This document shows positions 36,068 through 49,287 of a stretch of 64,000 nucleotides of DNA, one piece after another. Source of the DNA: Centroberyx gerrardi (lineage: Eukaryota; Chordata; Actinopteri; Beryciformes; Berycidae); contig NC_135998.1 of the NCBI RefSeq assembly GCF_048128805.1, forward strand, positions 10,242,656 through 10,306,655. The letters are read 5' to 3'. A model generated the notes under the pieces. It did no database searches. It was not told the DNA's origin and saw only the letters and a list, made by a program, of their open reading frames with translations. Both the position numbers and the translations under genes were made by a program. Each line of letters begins with the position of its first letter. The first letter of the stretch is position 1.

Positions 36068-36739
36068 CTAAAGACAACAAAAAAGAAAAAAATAACATAC
36101 ATGCTAATGGGACATAACATTAATTTTTCCTCACAAGAATGTGTAAGAGCATGCATATCTGGTAATGCATATTAGATACTAGCTTTATTGTCTAAAAAAG
36201 CTGTGTGGCTTCATCTCTTCCCGGTTGGTGCACATATTATGAGTGAAAAACTGCATAGTGCACTGGTCCTTTCAGTCCCACATACATTTTCTTAATTGTA
36301 GTTCACAATTTGACCAGTAGGTGTCTCCCAAGATTACCAATAGGTCAGACTGAACCTATTTACATACCTTTTCTGCCCTGCCTGGTTTGACTGACAGACA
36401 CATCAGGGTGAGATGCTGGACTGGGTCACAGCATGAGAGGATGAAGCCCGCTCACCTGGAGCTCCATTCATGGAAGTTTTACTAACAATGTCTTGATCTG
36501 ATGTGGATTTTCATTTTCAGGTGGTGGGCACTACATACTATTTTTTATCTAACCCCCTTACCATGAGAAAAGAGTTCATTTGGCTTGTTCAATGTTCAAT
36601 TAATTTCCCTCCAACTCTTTGATCACATTTTCTCTCCTTCAAATCCATCCTGTCTGAATGCCGATTAGCTGTATGTGTCAGCTTTAAAAAAAGGTCTGAA
36701 AATGGCTGCTTCTATATGTGTTTTCAAAGCAACATGTGG

Positions 36740-37680
36740 CAATTAACAGAGTTCCAAAGAAGCCAAATAGTCAGCGCCCAAATTGCAAGCGCATGAGTCA
36801 CAATAACTGCGAAATTCATGTGGCAAGGGGAACTCTAAAATCGTGAAAATCATGGCAACATGCCAAACATGGGCAAACTGCTCTGGCAAAGAGGAACAGT
36901 GCACCGACACAGACTGACACGTAACAGCGAGTTGCCAAACAGCCACAAAATGACGGCCTCCAATATTACCACAGAATTGAGTCAACACCTCAGTGACACA
37001 GTCTCAACATAAAATGTACGTTCTGAGCTTCACAAAGCTGGTATTTTTGGCTGGGATGTCAACTGGAAACCGCTTGTGTCCAAGGCCAACGCTCAAAGAT
37101 GCAAAACCTGCTGAAAGGAGTGCAAAACCTGGAACCCTGAGCAGTCGAAAATAAGTAATATGGTCTGATGAGTCGTCTTCTACACTTTTGTTTTTAAATC
37201 CGGACAGATTTAAGTTTCAAGAAAGCCAAAGAATGCCTTCAAGCCACACTGTCTCTTGGGCCAACTGCTAAACATGGTGGTGGATCTGTAATGGTATGGG
37301 CAAACATTTACTCTGTTGGTCATATACCCACCATGAGGCCATTTTACAGGACGGGGTGCACCCTATGATGCAAACACTGTTCCCTCATGATGTTCCCATC
37401 TTCCAGGATGATAATGCCCCCATACACACACAAGCATGGCTCCAAGAACACCAGGATGAAGTCCAGCGCCTTCCATGGCCGCCTTAAATCACCAGATCTA
37501 GAAATCTAGAACTCCTCTCATTCCTCAGAGAACCGGAGGCTTTCCTTCTTAACGAATCGTCCAACATCACTACACACAGTTCAGGACTTGTATGGCAGCA
37601 TTACAAGGAGGAATGAAGCTGTTCTGACGGCAAAGGGCGGCTTGATATTCATATATTGTTGGGTGTTTCTATTATTATGT
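36740..37680 (+). pseudogene. Decayed Tc1/mariner transposase
   Basis: Reading through stops and frame changes gives successive Tc1 transposase pieces. RLTRNSELPNSHKMTAS (DNA-binding region) comes first, then VRSELHKAGIFG, then a catalytic-core piece with FQDDNAPIHT and EHQDEVQRLPWPP (about 37413-37485). Several in-frame stops (for example near 37015 and 37103) show it is dead. Terminal repeats were not found. It lies in tprn intron 2. Confidence 0.8.
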
Positions 37681-38128
37681 TCATGCCTGTATGTATGTAG
37701 AATGATATAAACTAAAGATGTAAAAGCTTTGTTCAAGCCCACAGAACTTTCTATTCAAGATCTTACGGTTTCCAAAGATACCAAATATGTCATGCTGAAT
37801 TGGGAATGTGTATAAAATGATGCACAAGTCATCTAGATTTTTCTATTGATGTAACGGTCCAGCCATAAAAAAAATGGCATCTTATCTTAGGTTTGAATAT
37901 TTCACTCAGTATAAGCAGCTATAGCTTCAATGAAGTGTTAGAATGAGCAGATACAGAATATATAACATTGTTGTACAGTGTGGAAATGTATTTTTTTAAT
38001 AACTTTGAAGCTACTTAAGGGGAAATTTAAAAGGGAAACTCAGGGTGCAAGGGGTTAAGGATTCAAATGATTAAGATTCTGAACCTGCCACCCCTCCATC
38101 ATCACTCGTCTGTTTGTGTTAATCTCAC

Positions 38129-38324
38129 CATTGCTGTTGGTGGTGTGAGTGGGGGAACTGGTGAAACTGGGTCGAGGGATGTGGATCCGCCCCACCATAC
38201 TGGGCTGTTCGTCCGCCACCTTCCCGCTCTCCTCCTCGTCCTCCTCCCCGCTGTCCCACACGCTGCTCTCTGACGGATACTCGTACGTGCTCTGGAGGCT
38301 CGACTCATTAAATGAGATCTTGAG
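38129..38324 (-). CDS. tprn: tprn exon 2 with PP1-docking motif
   Basis: Acceptor TTTCAG|CTC, donor G|GTGAGA. Encodes LKISFNESSLQSTYEYPSE, then an acidic run (DSGEEDEEESGK), then a Ser/Thr-rich stretch. K-I-S-F (residues about 749-752) fits the RVxF-type docking motif by which taperin and phostensin bind protein phosphatase 1. Confidence 0.95.
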
Positions 38325-38657
38325 CTGAAAAAGAGAGGTTGTTTTGAGGAAAATTAGCAGCCTGATCAGTTATCTATATTGCTTTAATATGTTATTAAAC
38401 CGCTTTGCTTTGGCGGCATTCGTTCATTTGTTTTGCTGCCATTCCAGTAAATCTTTCAACTGAACTGGAAAAAAAATGACACAGTGAAAGACGGAGAGAG
38501 AAAGAGAAAATGAACAAAACAATTACAACCAGAGGGTAAATTACATAACCTGTTCCCTTCATGTAAAATGCATGGTGAAGCCAACTCGCTGCTTGGGATT
38601 TCCCCTGGCTCCGCATTTTATTTTAATGTGTTTGGTCTACATCCACTCGACTGGCAC

Positions 38658-39050
38658 CAGGGTGGGAAAAATAACGCCAGCCACCAGCCAAATGCTGGTA
38701 AATCTTGGCTGCAGTCGATAAGTTTGGCAGATAGCCATCCACGATTTGGAGCGTTTATTTGATTCTAAAAATCGAGCTGGCTGGTAAAACAGAAAAGTTG
38801 CTGAATTTTGAGATGCTGCAGTCCCTGTGGCCAGAAGAGAAAAAAAACTGTCAAGCAATGGCCACAGTTCACACCTCAAAAATCCACCAGCCATTTTCAC
38901 TATTTTACAAGCCAAGTTAATTTTGTTTACTAAAGAAAATAACCTCCAACTGATGAATGTTTGCTTGCCAAAGTGGCTGAGAAAGTATCCAAACTCATCA
39001 GCCACAGACAAAATTTACAAACATTTGATAGGTTTTCATTTCCCACCCTT
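38658..39050. mobile_element. Old hAT-like element, 'cagggtgggaaa' family
   Basis: The ends 'cagggtgggaaa' and 'tttcccaccctt' are near-inverted. The interior 'cgccagccaccagccaaatgctgg' and 'gagctggctggtaaaacag' recurs, truncated, at 34476-34670. It lies in tprn intron 1. Confidence 0.55.
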
Positions 39051-39944
39051 AAAGTTTTAATGAAGCACAGGTTTTATGAATTTTACGACCACGGCAAACA
39101 TTAACACTGACTATTGCTTCCTTATTGCTCTGAAAATGCAGTCTATACCATTTCATGTTTCGACCCTTTGCTCACACTGCTGTTACACCACTTTAGCCCG
39201 GCACTAACCCCCTGCCTCACAACTTCATCGCAGCTTTTAACTGGGATTCTTCGTTGAAAGCCAACCGCAGCTTACTCAGCCTGTGACTGTAGCTTTGTAT
39301 GTAGCTTTGCAAAAAGAGGGGTGCAGGTGGCGTCCTCGCAGGAGAGCTTCTGGCGATGTGATTGATCGTCTCAGAGCTTGCTGTCCATTTGGCAACGCTT
39401 CAGTGGTCTGCGAACATGGATCCATGGGGTGAGACAAGCCCTGCCACTTTGTTGCACCATGTAATCCAACATGACTGGCAACTCTGCAACCAGAGACCTC
39501 AGTGGTTTTGACTGTGAGTGAGCACATTAACCTGACAACTGAAGAGATTCGCTCTAAAAGGAGACATCCACCGTTTGAAAAAACATGACACCTACTGTGA
39601 CACGGTGATTTCCAGAATAAAGTTCATGGGATATCATTTAAGTTATTAGCCATCTTAGATTCTTTGCTGACAGAATAGTGACATTTGAGAGACTGTAATC
39701 ACTTGTATATTTAGTAAGTAAGTAATGATTTTTTGCCAAAATTGATACATAGCATTTTGTTGAAGGGCCAATAAATCATGTTGAGGAGTCCAAGCAACGC
39801 CTCTGACAAAACTTTAAAAAAGCCTTAATTCCATGGCTATTCACAATACAAGTTATAAAATGCATATGGAGTTGAAAACAACACAACATGATAGTCAATA
39901 ACAGTCAAGAGGTTTTACATTTCCTTCTGAGTTTCAATGCAGGT

Positions 39945-39945
<1 letters not shown>

Positions 39946-39993
<48 letters not shown>
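39946..39993. repeat. (CA)n microsatellite
   Basis: About 48 bp of CA. Confidence 0.95.
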
Positions 39994-39997
<4 letters not shown>

Positions 39998-42487
39998 GAA
40001 CTACGACACACACATGTCTCTGTCTTCCCAGAGGCAGTCAGTCAGCTGACGGTGGGATCGGAGCTCTTATGTACCTGGCTCCATCTCCACTCTGTAGGCT
40101 CTGCACTAAATCTGCCCTAATCTCCATCACAAGGCCACAAGCCAGCCACTGCAGCTCCGTCTCAACACCCTACACTCAGGGTTCGCACTTAATTCCCGTT
40201 TCTAAATTCCACACTTGTTCCAGACCTTAATGACTGGAAATGAAGATCGTCCTCTGTGATTAAAGGGATGTAGACTGATAGTGGCAAGGCAACAAAGTCA
40301 TAACCCTTTATAGCTGAACATTATCTTTCAAAACATCACGATATGTGAAACGACAGTGAGTCTACAATGTCTAAAATGTGTGGTCATGTGTATCAAGACA
40401 GAGCCACGGGTTTTGCATAGTTTTCCACACGTTGCTGAAATTCCTTAACTTTTAAAGGCCTGGAAGTTATCTAAACTATTTTCCTCACTTTTCCAGACTG
40501 CACAGGAACCTTTGTACAGGACCTGAGTCCCAAACGCACTCCCATCACCTTTCCAACCCTAAGATCTACATCCAGATATCCAAGCGATTTTTGGGACTAG
40601 TATCAATTTTAACCACCAAAGTTTTGAGCACCAGAGTGTGTTGAAAGGTTTCAAAAGGCTTCAAGGCTATCATTTTCAGTCGGAAGTCGCAGCGACTCAT
40701 TTGTGAGTAAAAATAAAGTCTTGGCTTTTCATTCTGCGTCAAGATTATTGTGAAATTCAAACGCTAAATATAGTTTTGAAGATCATACATGTATGGTGAC
40801 GTGACAGGCCAGCCCAGAGGGAAGAGGAACTAACGTTTTCTAACAGAGGAAATCAACTGAACCTGGTCTGATTCAGTCCTAGAGGAGCATATGACACTCA
40901 AACACACAAATTATTCATCACACAATAAAATGTACTTTAATTTAACCAAGTAAGGTATTGGGGAAAAGTAGCGTTTTGAACTGGTGTCAAATTTGAATCA
41001 TCTGAACTGGTTTTTCGATACCCAGCCCCTCCCATCCCAGACGGCCGCCACAGCCTCTACCCTATATTCTTTTCCGCCCCACCCCCCATCTAGTCTGACC
41101 AAAGCCTTGGAGGCTGCTCAGGACAAGGGTCTATAGGCCACCACCACCAGAGGAATAGACGTTAACACACAGACACAGCATTGTGTCAGCTCAGTCACAC
41201 ATTTCCCTTCTTAAGCCAGCTGGAACAGGCCAGCGTTCGAGGCTGTTCTCATGTGGTGTGACAGATCAGGTTAGAAAGTGGACAGTATTTCAGGAGGAAA
41301 AACGAAAACCTGTACGCCACTACTTCACTTGTCTCTATTCGATCTTTATAACCATCTTGACGCCATTTAATAGTCGCTAATATCTGATTTGTGTTGATAA
41401 CAGTCAATAAAAGAATTACACCTAATCAGGTGATTACAGGTCATTTAGGAGGCCGCTTCATTTTGTTTTCACTTTGGGTGCCATTTTTATGTCATTAGCA
41501 TTCAAAACGTGCATGTGTGGAGAAGGAGGAGGAGGTGCACAGACTGATTCATTAGCTTAAGCACAAAATTCACAAAGATGCTTTATAAACGTAGCATTTA
41601 AACCAATTACTCAATCGCTTAATGTTAAGTAGTTCAGTCTTTGTTTTTAGTTTAATCAAATGATTCATGTCCAGTTACATCAAATATCTTAAGTTTCTAC
41701 TATAAGTGTCTCAATAATCTTAAAAGGTACTTTATGCAACACAAAAGGATAATATTATAAGATAAAGCTGGTAGAAAAGGGATTTTGTACAGCTCAGTCA
41801 AGGGTAAGGAGACGATTAAGGAAAGGTTTAGGGATCAAGTTTAAGGTTCTTTTACATAACCTGGCAGCAGCTTTTTCCTTTGAGAAGAGAATAGCATTAC
41901 ACTCTTGATATTCACTCGAATTCACTTGAAAATGTTCAAAGATGATCCCAAGTAACACCCACGGCTTTTCAATATCAGTGACCAAATTGAGCAAGCAACG
42001 ATGATGCTATTTCAAGAAAGACAAATCTAGATTTTTCTTTAGATTCTTAGAGTTTCAACAAAACATCTGCATCTCACTCACTTCCCTTTTTTCCCCCCCA
42101 ACACCAAAACTAGGTTTCTACATAAGCATCCAGTTGAGTTTAATAGCACAATAGCATAATACATCAAATGCTCTGTATTGATAGATGCCGTATCACTTTT
42201 TCCCAGACTCTAAAAAGGCTTTCAGTTTCAGGCGTCGTCTATTTTTAGCACTGAAACCTCCTTTTTTTTGGTTCCTGTGCTAAACTTTATACCCACAAAG
42301 CATTTCCCCGCTAAGTCGGCATCCTGTCTTAGAGGAAGCCACACTGTGCCAAATGAGAGTTTATCAATAAATCAGACTAGCCGCTGGGCTCGCTTCCTCT
42401 TTTGGCTGTCTTTCGCTCTCCTTTTGTCTGGCTGAGGCCTCCAGCATGAGACTCCGGGGCGAAGTCAACCCCCTCGCCCTTCTCCCT

Positions 42488-42670
42488 CTGCTTTTACACT
42501 TTAGGCATTCAGCTGACATGCCTATCCGACTTACAGTGAATGAATGAATGAATGAATGAATAGGTAAGGGCGCAGCGTCTTGCTCAAGGACAGGAGTATT
42601 GATGGATGTGTTTGCTGCTGAGGTGATGGGACTGTGATCTTTACACTGCGGGACGCTCTGTATCCACTAG
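42488..42670 (+). repeat. Fish interspersed repeat ('cattcagctgaca...cttgctcaaggaca')
   Basis: Phrases 'tttaggcattcagctgacatg', a 'gacttacagtgaatgaatg' run, 'gtcttgctcaaggaca' and 'tgtgatctttacactg' are typical of a common teleost repeat that often sits near genes. Family not named here. Confidence 0.5.
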
Positions 42671-43338
42671 TCCCGCCTGCTGCTGGTATTTAGGCTTAGA
42701 CTCTGGGGTTTCCCCTCTCTCACCCCATCTCCCCTCGCTGGCTGGTGGCTGGTGGCTGTGATAAAAGCCTGCATTACTGAGGCAGAAGTGATTCCTCTCC
42801 TGTCCTCAGGCTGTGGGACGGGCCGACAGGCGGCTGGGGATTTTCTCCTTCACTACAGGGTGCTCAGACAGCACACTGTTACACACAACTGACAAATAAT
42901 TGTATGTATCGCAGTACATGTGTGTGTATGTGTGAGCAGGAAGGGAGGGGTGCTAATGCTTCATGTCACCAGTTTGAAATAAAATGATGTGAGAATATTT
43001 TCTCTGGCACGCAACTTGATTTGTATCCCACAGTACAGCTGGAGAATATCCTGTTTACAAGGCCATCTCCAAAACCTTTAGGAAAACATTGCAATGCCAG
43101 TTTGAAAACAGAAGTAATCAATACTGCTTTGTCAGTATTTTTTCTCATTTATTTTGTTAACTGTGCAGCCCTAGTACAGCACAAAAATATTAATGTTAGC
43201 AGGTCATCTGATGTTGTATTCAGTCTTAAAAGGCGACTTTTCTAAAGCCTTTGAGTAGATTCTGTTACTGTTGTTTTTTCAATGCATGAATGTATATATG
43301 TGTATTTCTACAATTTGTACTGTTTTAAGTTTGGCTTT

Positions 43339-43395
43339 TATGTGAAGCACATTGAGTTTCCCTGTGTAGGAAATGTGTTATATAAATAAACTTTT
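43339..43395 (+). repeat. L2-like LINE 3' tail
   Basis: 'gaagcacattgagtttcc...aaatgtgttatataaataaac', closely like the tail at 310-380. Confidence 0.5.
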
Positions 43396-43878
43396 ACTCA
43401 AAATATTACTATGTTAAAGCAGATGTACAGGTGTGCACATGGGTTTATGTAGTTTCACTTCTCTATAGATATCTATAGCAGAATACCCGTTGATTCAGTT
43501 AAATGTCACCTGTGCAAAAGAAAATCCTTGCAACAAATTGAGATATTCTGGAAGCAAGTAAAATCATCTAGCCTCACTGTCCGATTTTACACTTACTTTG
43601 AAAAAAAAAAAAGGTTTTGAGGCTGAATACAAAATGAAATGACTTGTTAAGATGGATCTGCAGTTGTTTGCAGCAGACCAAGACGTCAGTGCTGGAGTCA
43701 GCACCAGGTGAAGACAGGGGTGACAAGGGGCTGAGTAAATATTATTTCTGCTCACATTTATTCTACAAGGGTCTTTCACCAAGTTTCATCAGTTCTCCTT
43801 TTTTTTGGAAGGATTATATGAGATAAGCATACAGAAAAATGGAGAAGACAGAGAAAAGAAATGAGTCTAGATGGAGAG

Positions 43879-44015
<137 letters not shown>

Positions 44016-44131
44016 GTCTTCATGAATGTGCCTCGGCCAATAGGAAAGAGATGGGAGCTGTGCCAGGAATTTTTCCAGGCCACCCAGCATGGTGTGTCCT
44101 CGTTTGGTGAGAAGTGGTTCCTATTGAATAG

Positions 44132-44182
<51 letters not shown>
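44132..44182. repeat. (CA)n microsatellite
   Basis: About 51 bp of CA, 120 bp after the GA array. Confidence 0.95.
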
Positions 44183-44183
<1 letters not shown>

Positions 44184-46621
44184 CAAAACACACAACACAC
44201 ACATAGAGGGCGGGTTTCCTGGCAGTGTTGATCGAGTTGAACTTGAAAGTTGGTGTGTTACAGTGGAACTACAATACAATAATGCGAGGTTTTAACAACT
44301 GTGGGTGCAGCATGTGAGCGTGTGAATAGGTGTGTCTGGGTGTGCATCTCTTCCAATGCGTTTCTATATTTACTCCAATAGTGGCAGGTGGCATGGGGTG
44401 GGGTGTGTGCACATACATTGGTGTGGGTGTGCACCTACACATATATGAGTGTGTGTGTTTGTGTTTCAGAAGAGCCTATGACCCCTCTGGTGAAATACAG
44501 GCAAAAAAACAAATTCCTACAAAAATTTCTGTGTGTAATTTACTGTGTGTTCAAGTACTCTTAAACAAAACAAAGTTCTCTCTCACTAAGGTGCATGGCG
44601 GCTTGGAGGAGGCTCACCAGGTGCCTGATTAGAGCTAATCTCTGGCCAGGTAGATAATATTAGAACAGCAACACACTGAACTTGCCAAGGAGTTTAAGGA
44701 TAACAAAGCATGCCGGCTTCATGTTTACTCTGATGTGCCTCTCCATTGTGCCATTAAACTAGCATAACTGGCTAAACTGGAGTACCTGTGTAGAAACCTC
44801 ACTTAAGAGGAAAAAGGGGTGAGTTTGGGTATTTAATTTGGATCTAGTAGACTCTTTACATCACATTAAAAACCCTCTTGTTCCATTTTTTAGATATTTA
44901 CAATGTAAGAATTTAGCAGACAGAATAGGTTTAAATTCCTGTATCACCAGTATCAACATTACAAGCAAACACCATCAATAAAACACGCAACCTAAATAAG
45001 AGTGAGGTTCTTCCAACAGAAATGGAGTCAAGCTTTTATTAGCATTAGCTTAAGTTGTTATAGCAATAATATCTGAGAGCGACTATGGATATTTCGATAA
45101 TGTCAGTGGTCCTCAGCTGCAGATGCATCACCAAATAACCACAATAAAGGCACACCTAACTAGCGACTGCCTGAAAATGTCGCACAAAGCTTTGAATGAG
45201 CATACAATAGAGCCAGCAAACAAAATAATTCAGAAAACACATAAGAGTTTGGTCTGGGGATTCAATCCTGCAACGTCCAGTCACAAACCCAGTTAGCAAA
45301 CCTCCAGGCTATCCAGGACCCAAACAATTTGAGCAAAATGTCAGAGGACGCATGAGCTCAAAAACCAAGGCAAACCAACACCCACGCTCAAACCGAGGCA
45401 TATCATACCTGCTGGAAACCCCTGCTGCTCTTGTCTGGTTGTAGTCAACTTCTAATAAAAAGTTATCACCATTAACACACAAGGTCGAATCGTCTCTTTG
45501 ATCTAAGAGAGAGCTCCTCTGAGAAGTGGAAATGTTTGAAGTGCTAACACTATTAACGATCAAGTGTTACCACACTGAGTAACTGTGAGGAAAACAAACA
45601 CAGTCACACATGTAGGTGGTTGGCTTTTGCTTGCAGTTACGGTCGGCTGTGTGGGCAAGCAATGCAAAATGTGAAATCTGTATTTACACTGCGTGCCTCA
45701 AGACTGTGTGAGTCACTGCTGTAATAGTATGCCCTTTGTGGCTGTGTGTACGTGTGCGAGTGTGTGTCTGTGTGTGTGTAAAAGAATAAAGTCTCTCCAC
45801 GCTATCAGGGTGGGATTATCTGAGTGATATGAAACTGATGAGAGGAGGAGGGAGGGGGAGAGAGCGAGAAAAGATACATTAAGGAAACAATGCACTTCCT
45901 CATCTATCTCTTACAAATAGCCAAACAATGAGTAATACCCTGTTACACTTTCAATCCCATCCTAATTAACACATTACAACAGTCTAATTAAAAGAATACC
46001 TCAGAGGAAGTTGATTTCTATACAAATTTAAAAAATAAGCTTTCAAGAAAAGCAAAATAACAAATAAGCTAAGAATAACAGAAAAGTGAATGATTAAAAG
46101 AGATTTTTGGGGACTTTTTGGGGATTTTTTGGGGACATCAGAGGACCTGTGAGAAACAAGACATGTTGGGTCCCCACCCACAGAAACACTGGCTTAGGCA
46201 ATTACTGAAACTACACACTAGAAGCTTCATTCATCTCTATTAGACGTTTCGATCTTACATGGATCTTTGGCTCTACTCTCTTTATCTATCTGTTGCTGAA
46301 ATATCCCAGCACCTATTCGATGTGTGTATAACTCATAGACCGTAAAAAAATAATGGACACATATATGTATAACTACCACTTATCCATCAATTACAGAAAG
46401 TATATCAACAATGACATAAGAATGTGTGTGTGTGTGTCCCTCTTCCTTATCCTGGAATCCTAATGACAGGATAGAATGGCCGTGGCTTGTGTTGCCCTGG
46501 CGACAGGCGCCATGGATATGTGACAGAGAGAAACGGGAGAGTGGAGGTGGAGTGACAGAGAGAGTGAGCAAGCGAGCGAGAGACAGACAGAGTGAGAGAA
46601 AGAGAGAGAGACAGAGGGAGC

Positions 46622-46623
<2 letters not shown>

Positions 46624-46711
<88 letters not shown>
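46624..46711. repeat. (GA)n microsatellite
   Basis: About 88 bp of pure GA, preceded by an imperfect GA/GACA stretch from 46556. Confidence 0.95.
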
Positions 46712-46715
<4 letters not shown>

Positions 46716-47306
46716 GAAACAGACATGGTGGAAAGACAGTAAACAGGGAAACAAATTATTAAGGAGATCAATGATTCACAGGAGAACAAACTGTACACAC
46801 ACGCACAGTATAATAAACCCACAACCCACAACACTATAATAAACAAAATATTTACATAGGCTCCATCTCTCAGGCCGAGATGACTTGTTAAGCGCAAATA
46901 CATTCATGAACGACGCAGGTCTTGACTGCGCGCCTGTTTCCATACACTGGTTCCATGAAGAGTATTTGAATATCGTTTGCATTGCGTACGAAAGCGTAAA
47001 AAAAAACAAAGCCCCCGTTTCTCACCATGTCAACTGTAATCAGACAAGAGAAGTGGGTGTTTCAGTCTGGATGGGTTTTCAAAATGTAACTGATTTAGAA
47101 AAAGACCCTTCAGACAATGTTTGTTATCTATCAAAGGAGTTGGTAGAAAAGAAGAATTAATCAGCGTTTGACTGGCAACTACTCGTGTTAATTTCCCGCC
47201 CCACTGTATTCACAGAGAGAAAAACACTGCTGGTATTAACAGTCAGTGGCTCCTACCTGCTCTCTCCACTCGCCCACTCTGTTCTTTTTATAAACTTTTG
47301 AAAACC

Positions 47307-47308
<2 letters not shown>

Positions 47309-47349
<41 letters not shown>
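47309..47349. repeat. (CT)n microsatellite
   Basis: About 41 bp of CT. Confidence 0.95.
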
Positions 47350-47352
<3 letters not shown>

Positions 47353-47435
47353 GTTCCCTCCATCATCCTCTGCTCTTAGATAGACTCTTATCTCTTCATC
47401 TGCTTGTCTTTCTTTCTTGCACTTTAAAAGACACA

Positions 47436-47437
<2 letters not shown>

Positions 47438-47470
<33 letters not shown>

Positions 47471-47612
47471 AATTAAACATGACTATGATAGTGGGGCTTT
47501 GCTGGCTGAATTCTAATTACATTGACTTTGCAGGGTTGCACATGTGCCTTGGGCTGTGTGGGAAACCTACGTGTGTGTATTTGTGCGCGTGTGTATGTGG
47601 AAATTTGGCATG

Positions 47613-47654
<42 letters not shown>
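47438..47654. repeat. (CA)n and (TG)n pair
   Basis: CA at 47438-47469 and TG at 47612-47654, inverted relative to each other across 142 bp. Confidence 0.9.
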
Positions 47655-47655
<1 letters not shown>

Positions 47656-47929
47656 TACGTCCACTAGTCTGTTTTGCACAGACCCACTGGCTGCAGCCAC
47701 AGAGCACTTGGTGGAAATGACAAGAAAGCAAATTGCTGAAGCTTTGGCCCTTATCAAGAACTTATTTTACACCGCCAGTAACACCAATAAACACAGAACA
47801 AGCCCTTGTCTTGCATGACAACCTGTGACAATGTGCCAAAGTCATAGTGAATGTTCAAAGTTGATGGTGCGATTGTGTCTCAAGCACCACCTTCAAACCA
47901 AAAAGCTTGTGCATACAATCAAGACCAAG

Positions 47930-47985
47930 TTAAAGTTTAAGACTTTATTGTCTCTAATGGGAAACTTTGTTTGCAGTGAGTCATA
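47930..47985 (-). mobile_element. Probable LINE 3' tail
   Basis: 'aagactttattgtctctaatgggaaactttgtttgca' resembles fish LINE ends on the minus strand. No ORF nearby. Confidence 0.35.
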
Positions 47986-48553
47986 TAATATTATACGCAA
48001 TCACAATAAACATGACATGGGAAAGCAGAAGACACAATAAAGTCCAACAGTGGAATGAGCTGTAATTGAGCAGCAGACTGAATGACATGCACCTTAGGTA
48101 TGTAAATTACGACTAATTTCACTAGTGAATGCCAATTAAAATACAGTAACTGCCTTACTGACTAGCCTAAAAAAAAGTAGATAGCAGTCATAAACAGATG
48201 TAATTGACAGCTTTTATTATTGTACACGCCAAAGGTTTTGCCATAGGAGGAAAGCAAGGAAAGCCGGCTGAGAACAGGACCAAAGAGGAAGTGAGATATA
48301 CGAGGAAGAGAAGGTTTGGTCAGAGACGGTGGAGTTGGTTAAGATCCATTCCTCTAAAGCCTTATCACTGCCGTCATGTGAAAACCGATGGTCATGTTTT
48401 CACTTCACTGGAGGGATTACATGGCTGAGAAAACTCTACGACCTCTTGACCTTGCGAAACCCTTTCGAAACCAATTAGGTAAACAGAAAAAAATGCATCG
48501 TCAGCAGGCTAAAGACAAGGTTGTTTTTACTTAGTTCCTGAAAAGTCGACATC

Positions 48554-48618
48554 TAGATACATATAGTCGGATGAATCCTCATGTCTCCCATGAGGATTCA
48601 TCCGACTATATGTATCTA
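48554..48618. repeat. Perfect 30-bp inverted repeat with 5-nt loop
   Basis: Arms 48554-48583 and 48589-48618 are exact reverse complements around TCTCC. The arms are mixed sequence, not simple repeat. It lies inside tprn intron 1. Confidence 0.95.
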
Positions 48619-49287
48619 TGCTATCCAAACCAGAAGCGTTTCTCCTGTCGCTCCCTCTCAGCCTTCCTACCGCTTCAATAAAGAAAAAAAAAATACTAAG
48701 AGCAGCGGACGGCCCACTATTCTTTTAAAAAGAAAATAGAGAGAAGGGGGGATGGGGGTGTGGTAGGTTGCAGGAAGTGTAAGGGAGGAGAGATGGGGAA
48801 TGGCTGCTGGGTGGTAAATAATTAAACACAATGGACTTTCACACCTGTAGCCCAGGCGCACAATGTAAATGTAGGAGTGTGCCCTTTCCTTGGCCTTCCT
48901 GTGTTAGAGAAAGCTCTTAACCGTTCACGTATCGGTATTTTTAACCTGCCGTATGCGTGGCGTGATATTTTAGGCCTGCCGCAAATGTAAAAAAAAAAAA
49001 AAGAAACAAGGGTACTCAAAACATCGCTGGAGGAATTGTCCTTCACTTCCATACACGGAGCTACAGGAATGTGCACACTGCTGTAGAACATGATTCTTGC
49101 TGTGACTAGAATGGGGAGAGAAGTCATACCAAGCCAGATTTATTTATAAAGTACTTCACACATCACAAACTTCCTTTACAGAGCACCAGAGGCCATAAAT
49201 ACAGATAAAACCAAAGACAAAACAAACACATCACTGCAGCAGATTCACATATCCTACCTGCTAGTTCTATTTATAAGACGATCTCAG

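Noticed and set aside
37296..37487. Functional small transposase-like gene
   Set aside because: It is the catalytic-core piece of a Tc1 transposase whose upstream and downstream parts are broken by stops and frame changes.
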